From Halobacteriovorax marinus SJ (GTDB lineage: Bacteria; Bdellovibrionota; Bacteriovoracia; Bacteriovoracales; Bacteriovoracaceae), in the NCBI RefSeq assembly GCF_000210915.2, contig NC_016620.1, positions 62,001 to 126,000 on the forward strand: DNA of 64,000 bases, written 5' to 3'. Below the pieces are notes generated by a model. It saw only the letters and a list, made by a program, of their open reading frames with translations, was not told the DNA's origin and ran no database searches. A program made the translations under genes and the position numbers. Below are positions 18,308 to 25,329 of this stretch, piece by piece. Within the stretch, counting starts at the first letter, position 1. Every line of letters begins with the position of its first letter.

Positions 18308-19277
18308 TAAGAAATTCTATGAAGTAAAAGTAGTATTTAATAATACGGAAAGTTTGGATCTAGAGAGCTTAAACTCGCGCGCAATGGGTGAGTTTGACTG
18401 TGATGGTGTTCAAGAATTTAGTTTAGATGAACCAACGGTTGATAAGATACTTGGGGAGAGGGCTTACTCTGGTGGAGATATTCCAGAATCAGTCATTGAT
18501 GAAGTTGATGATGTTGCTCAATGTGATTATCTATCTCTCGTATATTATTTCTATGAAGGTGAAGAGGTAGAAAAAAGTGCAAATGAATTTAAAGAATTTG
18601 TTTCACTTAATAAGAATACAGCTTCAGCTCTAATTGAAGAAAGACCTTGGGACGACTGGAATCAGGAGTGGAGAAAACATTATTCTCCTATCAAAGTTGA
18701 TGAGAGTCTTTATGTCGTACCAGAGTGGGAAAAAGATAAAACAGATGTGAATGAAGAGAATAGTCTGTTTATTTACCCAGGTATGGGGTTTGGAACAGGT
18801 GAGCATCAAACCACTTATCTCTGCTTAAAACTCTTTATGAATATTCTAGATGATCTTAAAGAAGTCGACTCATGTTTAGATTTTGGATGTGGCTCTGGAA
18901 TACTGGGAATTGCAGCAATAAAGAAACGAAATATGCCTGTCGTATTCTGTGATATCGATAAGGATGCCTTGAATAATTGTCTGCAAAACTTAGAGTTAAA
19001 CTTTAATGGAAAAGATCTATCGGGATCATCTTTAGTTTCAAGAGATAAGTTTAGTGCAAGTATTGAACATAAACTGGTATTCGCAAATATTCTAGAGAAT
19101 GTACTTTTATTAGAGAAGTCTCTTTTGATTGATTCTGTGGCATCTGGTGGATATCTTATTGTGTCTGGGCTATTAAATAATCAGGTCGATAATATTGTAG
19201 AAAGCTATAGTGAATTAGAAAAAGTATCGGTCCTCAGTAAGGATGACTGGTCTGCAATTCTATTTAAGAAAGTATGA
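18300..19277 (+). CDS. prmA: Ribosomal protein L11 methyltransferase
   Basis: PrmA trimethylates ribosomal protein L11 using S-adenosylmethionine. An N-terminal substrate domain leads to RPWDDWNQEWRKHYSPI. The catalytic domain follows, with PGMGFGTGEHQTT and motif I DFGCGSGILGIAA, and ANILENVL late in the fold. At 325 residues it is somewhat longer than common PrmA proteins (about 290-300). The GTG start overlaps the upstream stop by 8 bp, and the 3' end forms an ATGA overlap with rsmE, a common pairing. Confidence 0.92.
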   Translation: MNDKKFYEVKVVFNNTESLDLESLNSRAMGEFDCDGVQEFSLDEPTVDKILGERAYSGGDIPESVIDEVDDVAQCDYLSLVYYFYEGEEVEKSANEFKEFVSLNKNTASALIEERPWDDWNQEWRKHYSPIKVDESLYVVPEWEKDKTDVNEENSLFIYPGMGFGTGEHQTTYLCLKLFMNILDDLKEVDSCLDFGCGSGILGIAAIKKRNMPVVFCDIDKDALNNCLQNLELNFNGKDLSGSSLVSRDKFSASIEHKLVFANILENVLLLEKSLLIDSVASGGYLIVSGLLNNQVDNIVESYSELEKVSVLSKDDWSAILFKKV

Positions 19278-19966
19278 GAGCAGTATATATAGATAGAGAA
19301 TTCTTAGAAAATGAGTTGGGCCAAGAGATTCAACTAAGTGGTGATAGTGCACGTCACCTTATCAAAGTCATTCGAATAAAGAAGAATGAAACAATCCTTT
19401 TATTAAATGGTAAAGGACAAAAGTGCGAAGCTAGATCAACGAGAATTGATAGAAGAGAGATAGACTTAGAGATTCTAAGTATTAACAATATTTCCGATGA
19501 TAGGAAGTTAAGTCTTTTCTTGGGCCTGCCTAAGAAAGATGCATTTGAATCCATTGTTAAAATGGCTTCGGAAATAGGGATTAAAAATATTTATCTCTAT
19601 AGAGCAGAGTATTCGCAGCAGGATATTGAATTCACAGACCGACTTTTAAAGCTAGAGGAAAGTGCAATCATACAATCTAATAATCCTTTTAGAATCAACT
19701 TTTTAAAAGTTGATAACTTCTCTGATGCCTTCAAAGATTATTCAAATGTCGTTCATTTTTCAACTTTCTCATCGACTGATGCAGACTCTTTAAAGTTTGA
19801 TAGTGAAACATTGTTGGTGATTGGTCCTGAAGCAGGCTTTTCACAGGATGAAGAGGATCAGATTAAAGGATTTGAAAACGTTTCAACGGTTAAACTTGAT
19901 ACATATATTATGCGGGCTCCGACGGCCCTAGCAGTGGCAAGTGGTTATATATTAAAGAGTTTTTGA
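19274..19966 (+). CDS. rsmE: 16S rRNA m3U1498 methyltransferase
   Basis: RsmE is a SPOUT-class enzyme that methylates U1498 of 16S rRNA. The N-terminal PUA-like part contains HLIKVIRIKKNETILLLNGKG. The SPOUT knot shows LVIGPEAGFSQDEE and a C-terminal RAPTALAVASGYIL. At 230 residues the length is normal. The start overlaps prmA by 4 bp, so the two modification enzymes are probably translated together. Confidence 0.92.
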   Translation: MRAVYIDREFLENELGQEIQLSGDSARHLIKVIRIKKNETILLLNGKGQKCEARSTRIDRREIDLEILSINNISDDRKLSLFLGLPKKDAFESIVKMASEIGIKNIYLYRAEYSQQDIEFTDRLLKLEESAIIQSNNPFRINFLKVDNFSDAFKDYSNVVHFSTFSSTDADSLKFDSETLLVIGPEAGFSQDEEDQIKGFENVSTVKLDTYIMRAPTALAVASGYILKSF

Positions 19967-20021
19967 TTGATGCTTTAGGTCTTTTATGAGAACCTAATAT
20001 ATAAGATCTTAAATAAAATTC

Positions 20022-20786
20022 ATGGGTGACTTAATGGAAAATTTAAATTCAAACGAAAGCAAAGAGCAGAAGAATGTTGTTTTTAATAATGAGTTTAATT
20101 TTGAAGACTTTGACTTTAAGCCTTTAAATGAAGGATTAGGTTTTCACCATGAAGAGAGAAAGAATGGAATTCTTCCTCAATCTAATAAAAGAAGTCAAAA
20201 CCTTTCAGTTTCTAGAGATCTGAAATCAAATAATCGAACGACTAGTTTAGGTGTAAGTAATGAAGGGATTACAAGAAACGGACTAGAGTCAATGAACTCT
20301 TTATCTGCTTTCTATTCTGAGTCTCAAGTTATTGAGGAAGCACCTAAGTTAAAAGCTTCTGATTTTGAAGTGAAGAAGCCTTCATTTAAAGTGGCACCAA
20401 TTTCAAAGCAATTTACAGCCTGGTTAATAGATGTACTTATTGTTGCTGGAATTAGTGCAGGGCTACTAGCATTATTCGTTTTAGTTTCAGGACTTAACTT
20501 CACTAAGTTCTATGAAGTTATTGGCGCTAACGACCTTTTGATTTTTCTTAGTACTTCTTTTTCAATTTTCTACTTAAGCTATTTTTCAATCTTAGACTTA
20601 CAAGCGACCCCTGGAAAAAGTCTGATGGGTGTTAGGCTAGTAAGAGAAGATGGAGAGCCTATACTTTTAAGAGATAGTTTTCTTAGGGCCTTCATTACGA
20701 TTATATCTTTTGTGACACTTGGGCTACCTTGCTTAATTGATTTTCAAGGGAAGCTAACAGATACAAAGATTGCAGAAAATGTTTAA
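20022..20786 (+). CDS. RDD-family membrane protein with long polar N-terminus
   Basis: The C-terminal half is an RDD domain: KQFTAWLIDVL opens the first helix, two more hydrophobic helices follow, then ATPGKSLMGVRLVREDG. The first 115 residues are polar, low in complexity, and likely cytoplasmic. RDD proteins are small membrane proteins of mostly unknown or transport-related function. The ATG at 20034, four codons on, has GGGTGA at a proper distance and may be the true start. The 3' end overlaps rfaE2 by 8 bp. Confidence 0.8.
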   Translation: MGDLMENLNSNESKEQKNVVFNNEFNFEDFDFKPLNEGLGFHHEERKNGILPQSNKRSQNLSVSRDLKSNNRTTSLGVSNEGITRNGLESMNSLSAFYSESQVIEEAPKLKASDFEVKKPSFKVAPISKQFTAWLIDVLIVAGISAGLLALFVLVSGLNFTKFYEVIGANDLLIFLSTSFSIFYLSYFSILDLQATPGKSLMGVRLVREDGEPILLRDSFLRAFITIISFVTLGLPCLIDFQGKLTDTKIAENV

Positions 20787-21240
20787 ACTATCAGAAAATG
20801 CTCAAAATTTTCTAAAGAATAATCAAGGTAAGAAGATTGTTTTTACTAATGGTTGCTTTGATATTCTTCACTCTGGTCATGTGACATATTTAAATGAGGC
20901 AAAGAAGCAAGGGGACTTGCTCTTTCTTGGACTTAACTCAGATGCAAGTATTAAGCGTTTAAAAGGTGAGTCGAGGCCAATAAATGGTGAGGCCGATAGA
21001 AAGTACATTTTAGAAAATTTGAGATGTGTTGATTGTGTAGAGGTATTTACTGAAGACACTCCTTATTCTCTCATCGATGCTGTTCGCCCGGATGTTCTTG
21101 TAAAAGGTGGAGACTGGAAAGTCACAGATATCGTAGGGCATGACATTGTTCTTGAAAATGGCGGAGAGGTTAAGAGTTTAATCTTTGTTGATGGTTACTC
21201 TACTACTGGAATAATTTCTTCGGTTCAGGGGAAAGAGTAA
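20779..21240 (+). CDS. rfaE2: Heptose 1-phosphate adenylyltransferase (HldE C-domain type)
   Basis: This is a stand-alone nucleotidyltransferase that makes ADP-heptose from D-beta-D-heptose 1-phosphate for lipopolysaccharide or glycoprotein heptose. The cytidylyltransferase-type motif FTNGCFDILHSGHV is at the N terminus, and KGGDWKV and GYSTTGIISSVQ follow. The ATG at 20779 (8-bp overlap ATGTTTAA with the RDD gene) is preferred over a TTG three codons earlier. The protein is then 153 residues, as expected for the single domain. ADP-heptose could feed the GT9 enzymes encoded at 30.5-34.0 kb; that link is inferred. Confidence 0.9.
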   Translation: MFKLSENAQNFLKNNQGKKIVFTNGCFDILHSGHVTYLNEAKKQGDLLFLGLNSDASIKRLKGESRPINGEADRKYILENLRCVDCVEVFTEDTPYSLIDAVRPDVLVKGGDWKVTDIVGHDIVLENGGEVKSLIFVDGYSTTGIISSVQGKE

Positions 21241-21243
21241 TTC

Positions 21244-21600
21244 GTGATATTTTCCTTTTCAGAGAATATTGTTGAATTGGAACTTCGAAAAGACTTTGAT
21301 TACTTTCTACTCAATCATCGCCCAAGCAGTAATTATGTTAAAATTCCAAGTACAACTTTTAACGAAAGCACATTGCAGTTTATTCTAAATTCACTAAATC
21401 AAAAGCGATCAATTTTTATAATTTCAAATTTAGAGACAATAGATCTTGAAAAGATGTATGAAAATACAAAAAATCATACTTATATTGATAGTAATTACAT
21501 CTTTATCAATAGATCAATCCGCTCAAGATTTTCAAAAGTCATCCCTACAAATGGTTCTTTTGACCTAGAAGTAATATCTAATGTTATTAAAGACTTATGA
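21244..21600 (+). CDS. Uncharacterised 118-residue protein
   Basis: I do not recognise this protein. It is soluble, rich in N, S and F, with no signal peptide or clear motif. The GTG start is 3 bp after the rfaE2 stop, preceded by a purine-rich GGGGAAAGAG, so it is probably translated from the same transcript. A weak hairpin (CCGATT / AATCGG) follows the stop. The nearby sigma28-type flagellin promoter begins a new unit downstream. Confidence 0.65.
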   Translation: MIFSFSENIVELELRKDFDYFLLNHRPSSNYVKIPSTTFNESTLQFILNSLNQKRSIFIISNLETIDLEKMYENTKNHTYIDSNYIFINRSIRSRFSKVIPTNGSFDLEVISNVIKDL

Positions 21601-21663
21601 ATAACCGATTTTTTTAATCGGGTATAAGTTGTTAATTTTACGGCAATTTTTTCCACTTTTTAC

Positions 21664-21690
21664 TCAAGTATATTTCCGAGTATCCGTTTA
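21664..21690 (+). promoter_or_regulatory. sigma28 (FliA)-type promoter of flagellin 1
   Basis: TCAAGTAT (21664-21671), exactly 11 bp, then TCCGTTTA (21683-21690) follow the FliA layout TAAAGTTT-N11-GCCGATAA with 6 of 8 and 5 of 8 matches. The flagellin start lies about 100 bp downstream. Confidence 0.6.
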
Positions 21691-21771
21691 GGTTATTAAC
21701 TGGCTCATGTGGGGTGAGCTTCTAAATATCGAACATGGTTGTTTGATCAAAATTTTCACGGAGGTAAGAGT

Positions 21772-21789
21772 ATGTTTCGAGGAGATTAA
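21772..21789 (+). CDS. Candidate 5-codon leader ORF before flagellin 1
   Basis: A strong GGAGGT (from 21760) precedes an ATG that opens a frame of only five codons (MFRGD) and a TAA. The flagellin ATG lies 2 bp after that stop, with its own GAGGAG ribosome site inside the mini-ORF. It may be a translated leader that tunes flagellin expression, or simply a spare ribosome-loading site. Confidence 0.4.
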   Translation: MFRGD

Positions 21790-21791
21790 AA

Positions 21792-22625
21792 ATGGGTTTA
21801 AGAATTAACACAAATGTACAATCATTAGCAGCACAAAGAAGTTTAGGAAACGTTAAAGAAGAGCAAGGTACTAACCTTGAGAAAATGGCTTCTGGAAGTA
21901 GAATTAATAAGGCAAGTGATGATGCCGCAGGTTTAGCGATTAGTGAAAAACTAAAAGCAAATATCAGAGGGTCACAACAAGCTAAAAGAAATGCTGGAGA
22001 CGGTATCTCTATGATTCAAACGGCAGAAGGTGGACTTAACGAAGTATCAAATATTCTAGTGAGACTGAGAGAGTTATCTGTTCAAGCGGCTTCAGACACA
22101 GTTGGAGACCAAGAGAGACAATTCTCAGATTTAGAATTCCAAAACCTTGTACAAGAGGTAGATAGAATTGCTGGGTCAACTAAGTTTAATGGAAGAGATC
22201 TATTAACTGGTGAAGGTGAGACAGCAGACTTTCAAGTTGGAATTATGAATGATGACTTTAACGATAGAATTTCATACAGACCACAAGATTCAGCAGCAAC
22301 TACAGACGCTATTGGAATTGCTGGTCTAAGTGTAGGTTCTAAAGAAGGAGCTCAGGAAAACTTAGAAAATATTGATGCTGCTTTAAATAAGATTAACGGT
22401 AATAGAGCAAGCTTAGGTGCTTTACAAAATAGGCTTCAGTCAACTATCTCTAACTTAGACGTAAAGACTGAAAACTTGAGTTCAGCAAATTCAAGAATTA
22501 GAGACACAGATATTGCACAGACATCATCTGAGTTAACTAAAGCGAATATCCTAACTTCTGCGTCTACATCTGTACTAGCGCAAGCGAATAGTTCACAGAA
22601 CGCCGCTCTAAAACTAGTAGGATAA
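21792..22625 (+). CDS. fliC: Flagellin 1
   Basis: This is the flagellar filament subunit, exported through the flagellar type III apparatus. The conserved N-terminal D0/D1 region (MGLRINTNVQSLAAQRSL, then LEKMASGSRINKASDDAAGLAISEKLKA) and the C-terminal D1/D0 region (LGALQNRLQSTISNL, ending QANSSQNAALKLVG) are intact. At 277 residues there is little or no variable D2/D3 domain. A second flagellin of identical length follows. Each has its own sigma28-type promoter. Confidence 0.97.
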   Translation: MGLRINTNVQSLAAQRSLGNVKEEQGTNLEKMASGSRINKASDDAAGLAISEKLKANIRGSQQAKRNAGDGISMIQTAEGGLNEVSNILVRLRELSVQAASDTVGDQERQFSDLEFQNLVQEVDRIAGSTKFNGRDLLTGEGETADFQVGIMNDDFNDRISYRPQDSAATTDAIGIAGLSVGSKEGAQENLENIDAALNKINGNRASLGALQNRLQSTISNLDVKTENLSSANSRIRDTDIAQTSSELTKANILTSASTSVLAQANSSQNAALKLVG

Positions 22626-22653
22626 TCTTAAGTACAAAACTTAAAGACTCATG

Positions 22654-22678
22654 GGCCCCTTTCAAAGGGGCCTTTTTT
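22654..22678 (+). terminator. Terminator after flagellin 1
   Basis: A 9-bp stem GGCCCCTTT / AAAGGGGCC around a single C (so effectively a 3-5 nt loop) is followed by six T residues. This is a strong intrinsic terminator, as expected for a highly expressed flagellin gene. Confidence 0.92.
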
Positions 22679-22808
22679 ATTTCTAAAAACGATATTCTAT
22701 TCATTCTTCAATCAGTAATAGCAAATACCATACCAAAAAAGTCAATCGCTAAGTATTTAATAATATGGACAAAAGTAATGTTTTTTTTAAATTAACTGAG
22801 TAAAAGTC

Positions 22809-22835
22809 TAAAGTATTTTGGGCCATGTTCGATAG
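22809..22835 (+). promoter_or_regulatory. sigma28 (FliA)-type promoter of flagellin 2
   Basis: TAAAGTAT (22809-22816), exactly 11 bp, then TTCGATAG (22828-22835) match the FliA consensus at 7 of 8 and 5 of 8 positions. It lies 73 bp before the start codon. Confidence 0.75.
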
Positions 22836-22907
22836 GTATATTGTCTGACAAAAAAGGTCGGACGGCTTTAGGGAAAAAAATAATATATATTTCTTAGGAG
22901 GAATATC

Positions 22908-23741
22908 ATGGGTTTAAGAATTGCAACTAACATGGCTTCACAATCAGTTCAGAAAAACTTAAGTGAAGTATCAACAAAGTCACAAGCAAGTTTAGAAAAA
23001 TTATCATCTGGTAAAAGAGTTAATAAGGCGTCTGATGATGCTGCCGGATTAGCGATTGCCACAAACTTAAAAGCACAGACTAAAGGTCTGAGACAAGCAA
23101 CTAGAAACGCGAATGACGGTGTCTCAATGGTTCAAACTGCAGAAGGTGGATTGAATGAGGTATCAAATATCCTAGTTCGCTTAAGAGAGCTAACTGTACA
23201 AGCATCTTCAGATACTGTTGGAGAGGCTGAAAGAGGATTCCTAGATAAGGAATATCAACAGTTAACTACAGAAGTAGATAGAATTGCAGAATCTACAACA
23301 TTTAACGGGACTAACCTCTTAAATGGTGAAGGCGGAGGTACACTTGATATTCAAGTAGGTGCGTTTGCTGGAGAACAAAATAGAATTGAATTCGACTCCG
23401 ACTCGGCCAATGCAACAGCTGATGAAATTGGAATCGGTGGAACATCAATTGCTGATAAAGGTGATGCCTTAGATGCGATTGAAAATATTGATAGCGCAAT
23501 TCAGGCGGTATCAGGACATAGAGCAAACCTTGGTTCAATCCAATCTAGATTACAATCTACGGTTGCTAATTTAGAAACACAAGCGATCAACCAAGATAGT
23601 GCAAGATCGGTAATTGAAGATGTAGATGTCGCCGCAGAAACAGCAAATATGGCATCAAACAATGTTGTTAAGAATGCAGGTGTAGCATCATTAGCACAAG
23701 CGAATCAGATACCGAACTCAGCATTAAGACTAATTGGATAA
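22908..23741 (+). CDS. fliC: Flagellin 2
   Basis: This is a second filament subunit, 277 residues, alignable end to end with flagellin 1: N-terminal MGLRIATNMASQSVQKNLSE, SSGKRVNKASDDAAGLAIAT, and C-terminal LGSIQSRLQSTVANLE ending NSALRLIG. The central part differs (a GGGTLDIQVGAF segment). The ribosome site AGGAGGA is optimal. Unlike flagellin 1 it has no leader ORF. It is followed by a hairpin-rich region instead of a clear plus-strand terminator, so transcription may run on into the PilZ gene. Confidence 0.97.
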   Translation: MGLRIATNMASQSVQKNLSEVSTKSQASLEKLSSGKRVNKASDDAAGLAIATNLKAQTKGLRQATRNANDGVSMVQTAEGGLNEVSNILVRLRELTVQASSDTVGEAERGFLDKEYQQLTTEVDRIAESTTFNGTNLLNGEGGGTLDIQVGAFAGEQNRIEFDSDSANATADEIGIGGTSIADKGDALDAIENIDSAIQAVSGHRANLGSIQSRLQSTVANLETQAINQDSARSVIEDVDVAAETANMASNNVVKNAGVASLAQANQIPNSALRLIG

Positions 23742-23742
23742 T

Positions 23743-23772
23743 AAAAAAAATGTGGGTGAAAATTCACCCACA
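23743..23772 (-). terminator. Hairpin with minus-strand T tract (terminator-like)
   Basis: A perfect 10-bp inverted repeat TGTGGGTGAA / TTCACCCACA lies just after the flagellin 2 stop. The poly-A run is on its left, so the T tract that would make it an intrinsic terminator is on the minus strand. No minus-strand gene to the right would need it. On the plus strand it may simply stabilise the flagellin mRNA 3' end. Confidence 0.5.
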
Positions 23773-23848
23773 CTTCCTAAGCCCTAAGGAACGAAAGTTC
23801 CACTTAAGCCCAACCCACCCTTGGTAACAAGGGTGGGTCTTAGGGAAG
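23773..23848 (+). ncRNA. Structured 5' leader of the PilZ gene (candidate cis-regulatory RNA)
   Basis: Two adjacent hairpins end in GNRA-type loops: GGAAC-GAAA-GTTCC (23788-23801) and an 11-bp stem ACCCACCCTTG-GTAA-CAAGGGTGGGT (23813-23838). An enclosing stem can form between CTTAGGG (23839-23845) and either CCCTAAG (23782-23788) or, extended, CTTCCTAAG (23773-23781). These two 5' strands compete for one partner beside the PilZ ribosome site. I could not match it to a known riboswitch. Confidence 0.45.
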
Positions 23849-23860
23849 GAAAGGGAAATT

Positions 23861-24565
23861 ATGAGTACACTATTAAGAATTGACGACCAAGATAAAATTA
23901 AAGATGAAATACTTGAAGCATATAAGAATCAATATGCTGTTTATGCTTGGGGATCTTTTGGTGGCCATATAGTTAAAGCAGACCTTCAATTTAAATCAAT
24001 CAAATTCAATCAAAAACGAATCGTTTTAACACCAACACAGATGAGTCGCTCCTATTTAGAGGACTTATTAGGTGGAAGTGGAAAAATTAATATTGCTATT
24101 CCTCAAATGTCTCTTCTCTTTGAAACAGAGTATATGAGCTATGAAGATGATTTAGAAATCGCCTTTCCAAGCTTCAATAAATTCTATGATAGAAGAAAGT
24201 CTGAAAGAATAGATCCATTTATTCCAGTAAGTGTAAATATAAAGCACAAAGGGATTACTTTTAAAAAAAGTTGTAATGACATTGCTGTGGGTGGATTATC
24301 AATAGTTCTTACAAGAAACGAAATGAGAATGTTCTCTATCGATGAGATACTTGAAAATGTAGAGATTAGTTTTCCGTTAAAAAAGCTACAAGTTAAGCTT
24401 AAGGTTGCTGGTTTAGTTAAAATGAACCCATATCAAGACGACAAGAATCCTTATGGTGGATCAAGATTATCTCTAACATTTGAAGGAAACTCTATTCTTG
24501 TTAAAAAAGAAGTGTTGAGAATGATAAATGGACAAAAAAAACTTGTCTGTGATATTGATAATTAA
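23861..24565 (+). CDS. PilZ-domain protein (probable c-di-GMP effector)
   Basis: The C-terminal half carries the PilZ signature: RRKSERIDPF (the RxxxR part) and, about 30 residues later, NDIAVGGLSI (the [D/N]xSxxG part, here with A). PilZ domains bind cyclic di-GMP and often adjust motility. The N-terminal 105 residues are a separate unrecognised domain. The ATG has an AAGGAAAGGG ribosome site next to the structured leader. It lies directly after flagellin 2 and its stop overlaps the next start as TAATG. A role in motility control is inferred from these neighbours. Confidence 0.8.
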   Translation: MSTLLRIDDQDKIKDEILEAYKNQYAVYAWGSFGGHIVKADLQFKSIKFNQKRIVLTPTQMSRSYLEDLLGGSGKINIAIPQMSLLFETEYMSYEDDLEIAFPSFNKFYDRRKSERIDPFIPVSVNIKHKGITFKKSCNDIAVGGLSIVLTRNEMRMFSIDEILENVEISFPLKKLQVKLKVAGLVKMNPYQDDKNPYGGSRLSLTFEGNSILVKKEVLRMINGQKKLVCDIDN

Positions 24566-25329
24566 TGATAATAACTTCTATATCTGATGTTCACATAAAA
24601 GAATCAACAGATTCAAACTTTAGTCTTTTAAAGAAATTCTTTAATCATGAGTACGTAAGAAAGTCTGATTACATCGTTTTAAACGGTGACATTTTTGACA
24701 TACTCATAGGTGGCAAAGTTCAATATCTCAAAAAGTACAGTGACTTCTTTCTATTAATTGAATCAGCAATAAAAAATGGTTCTAAAATTATCTACATAGA
24801 AGGTAATCATGACTTTCACATTGAAAGGCTGATTAGAAAGTCCAAGAAGAAACTTGGAATACCAGATGAAATGTTTCTTCATATAAAGAACTACTTTGAT
24901 ATAGAGGTTGATAGCAGATTAGTTAGATTCACACACGGTGATGATGTAGAAATAGAAAATGAAAGCTATAGAAAATATAAAAGGGCCATAAACAACCCTT
25001 TTGTTAAATTCTTGGGGGATTATATTGTTCCTTTTTCCTTCATAGAGTGGATAGGTCATAGGGCCTCTAATAAATCTAGAGGAAAGAATGTTAAGAAATA
25101 TGAGTTAACAGTTGAGGGGCAGGAGTTTGTCAAAGACAAGTTCAGGACATCATCAAAACTCTACTTTAAAGATCATTCAAATATTTCTGGATTGGTATGC
25201 GGTCATAGTCACTGTAAGGATTATTTTAAATTAGATGATGGAAAGTTCTATGTGAATAATGGATTTGCACCAGCATCAAAATCTTTCATTAAAATTTCCG
25301 ATGCTGGAGTTGAATTTATTGACCTATAG
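24565..25329 (+). CDS. Calcineurin-like metallophosphoesterase (LpxH-like)
   Basis: All metal-binding motifs of the family are present in order: SDVHIKE, NGDIFDIL, EGNHDFHIE, THGDDVEI and GHSHCKD. The GNHD plus DxH arrangement resembles UDP-2,3-diacylglucosamine hydrolase (LpxH), a lipid A enzyme, and the size (254 residues) fits. I cannot distinguish LpxH from other phosphoesterases of this family by eye. The start overlaps the PilZ stop by 1 bp, and the 3' end overlaps recN (opposite strand) by 6 bp. Confidence 0.75.
   Translation: MIITSISDVHIKESTDSNFSLLKKFFNHEYVRKSDYIVLNGDIFDILIGGKVQYLKKYSDFFLLIESAIKNGSKIIYIEGNHDFHIERLIRKSKKKLGIPDEMFLHIKNYFDIEVDSRLVRFTHGDDVEIENESYRKYKRAINNPFVKFLGDYIVPFSFIEWIGHRASNKSRGKNVKKYELTVEGQEFVKDKFRTSSKLYFKDHSNISGLVCGHSHCKDYFKLDDGKFYVNNGFAPASKSFIKISDAGVEFIDL

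Noticed and set aside
839-21240. Five 8-bp start/stop overlaps (ftsI-murE, murE-murF, udk-rnj, binding protein-prmA, RDD-rfaE2).
   Set aside because: Overlaps of 1, 4 and 8 bp are common outcomes of codon geometry in compact operons, so this is not a special signal.
23773-23848. Identification of the PilZ leader as a GEMM (c-di-GMP) riboswitch.
   Set aside because: The conserved GEMM core sequences are not recognisable by eye; only the two-hairpin GNRA layout is similar.
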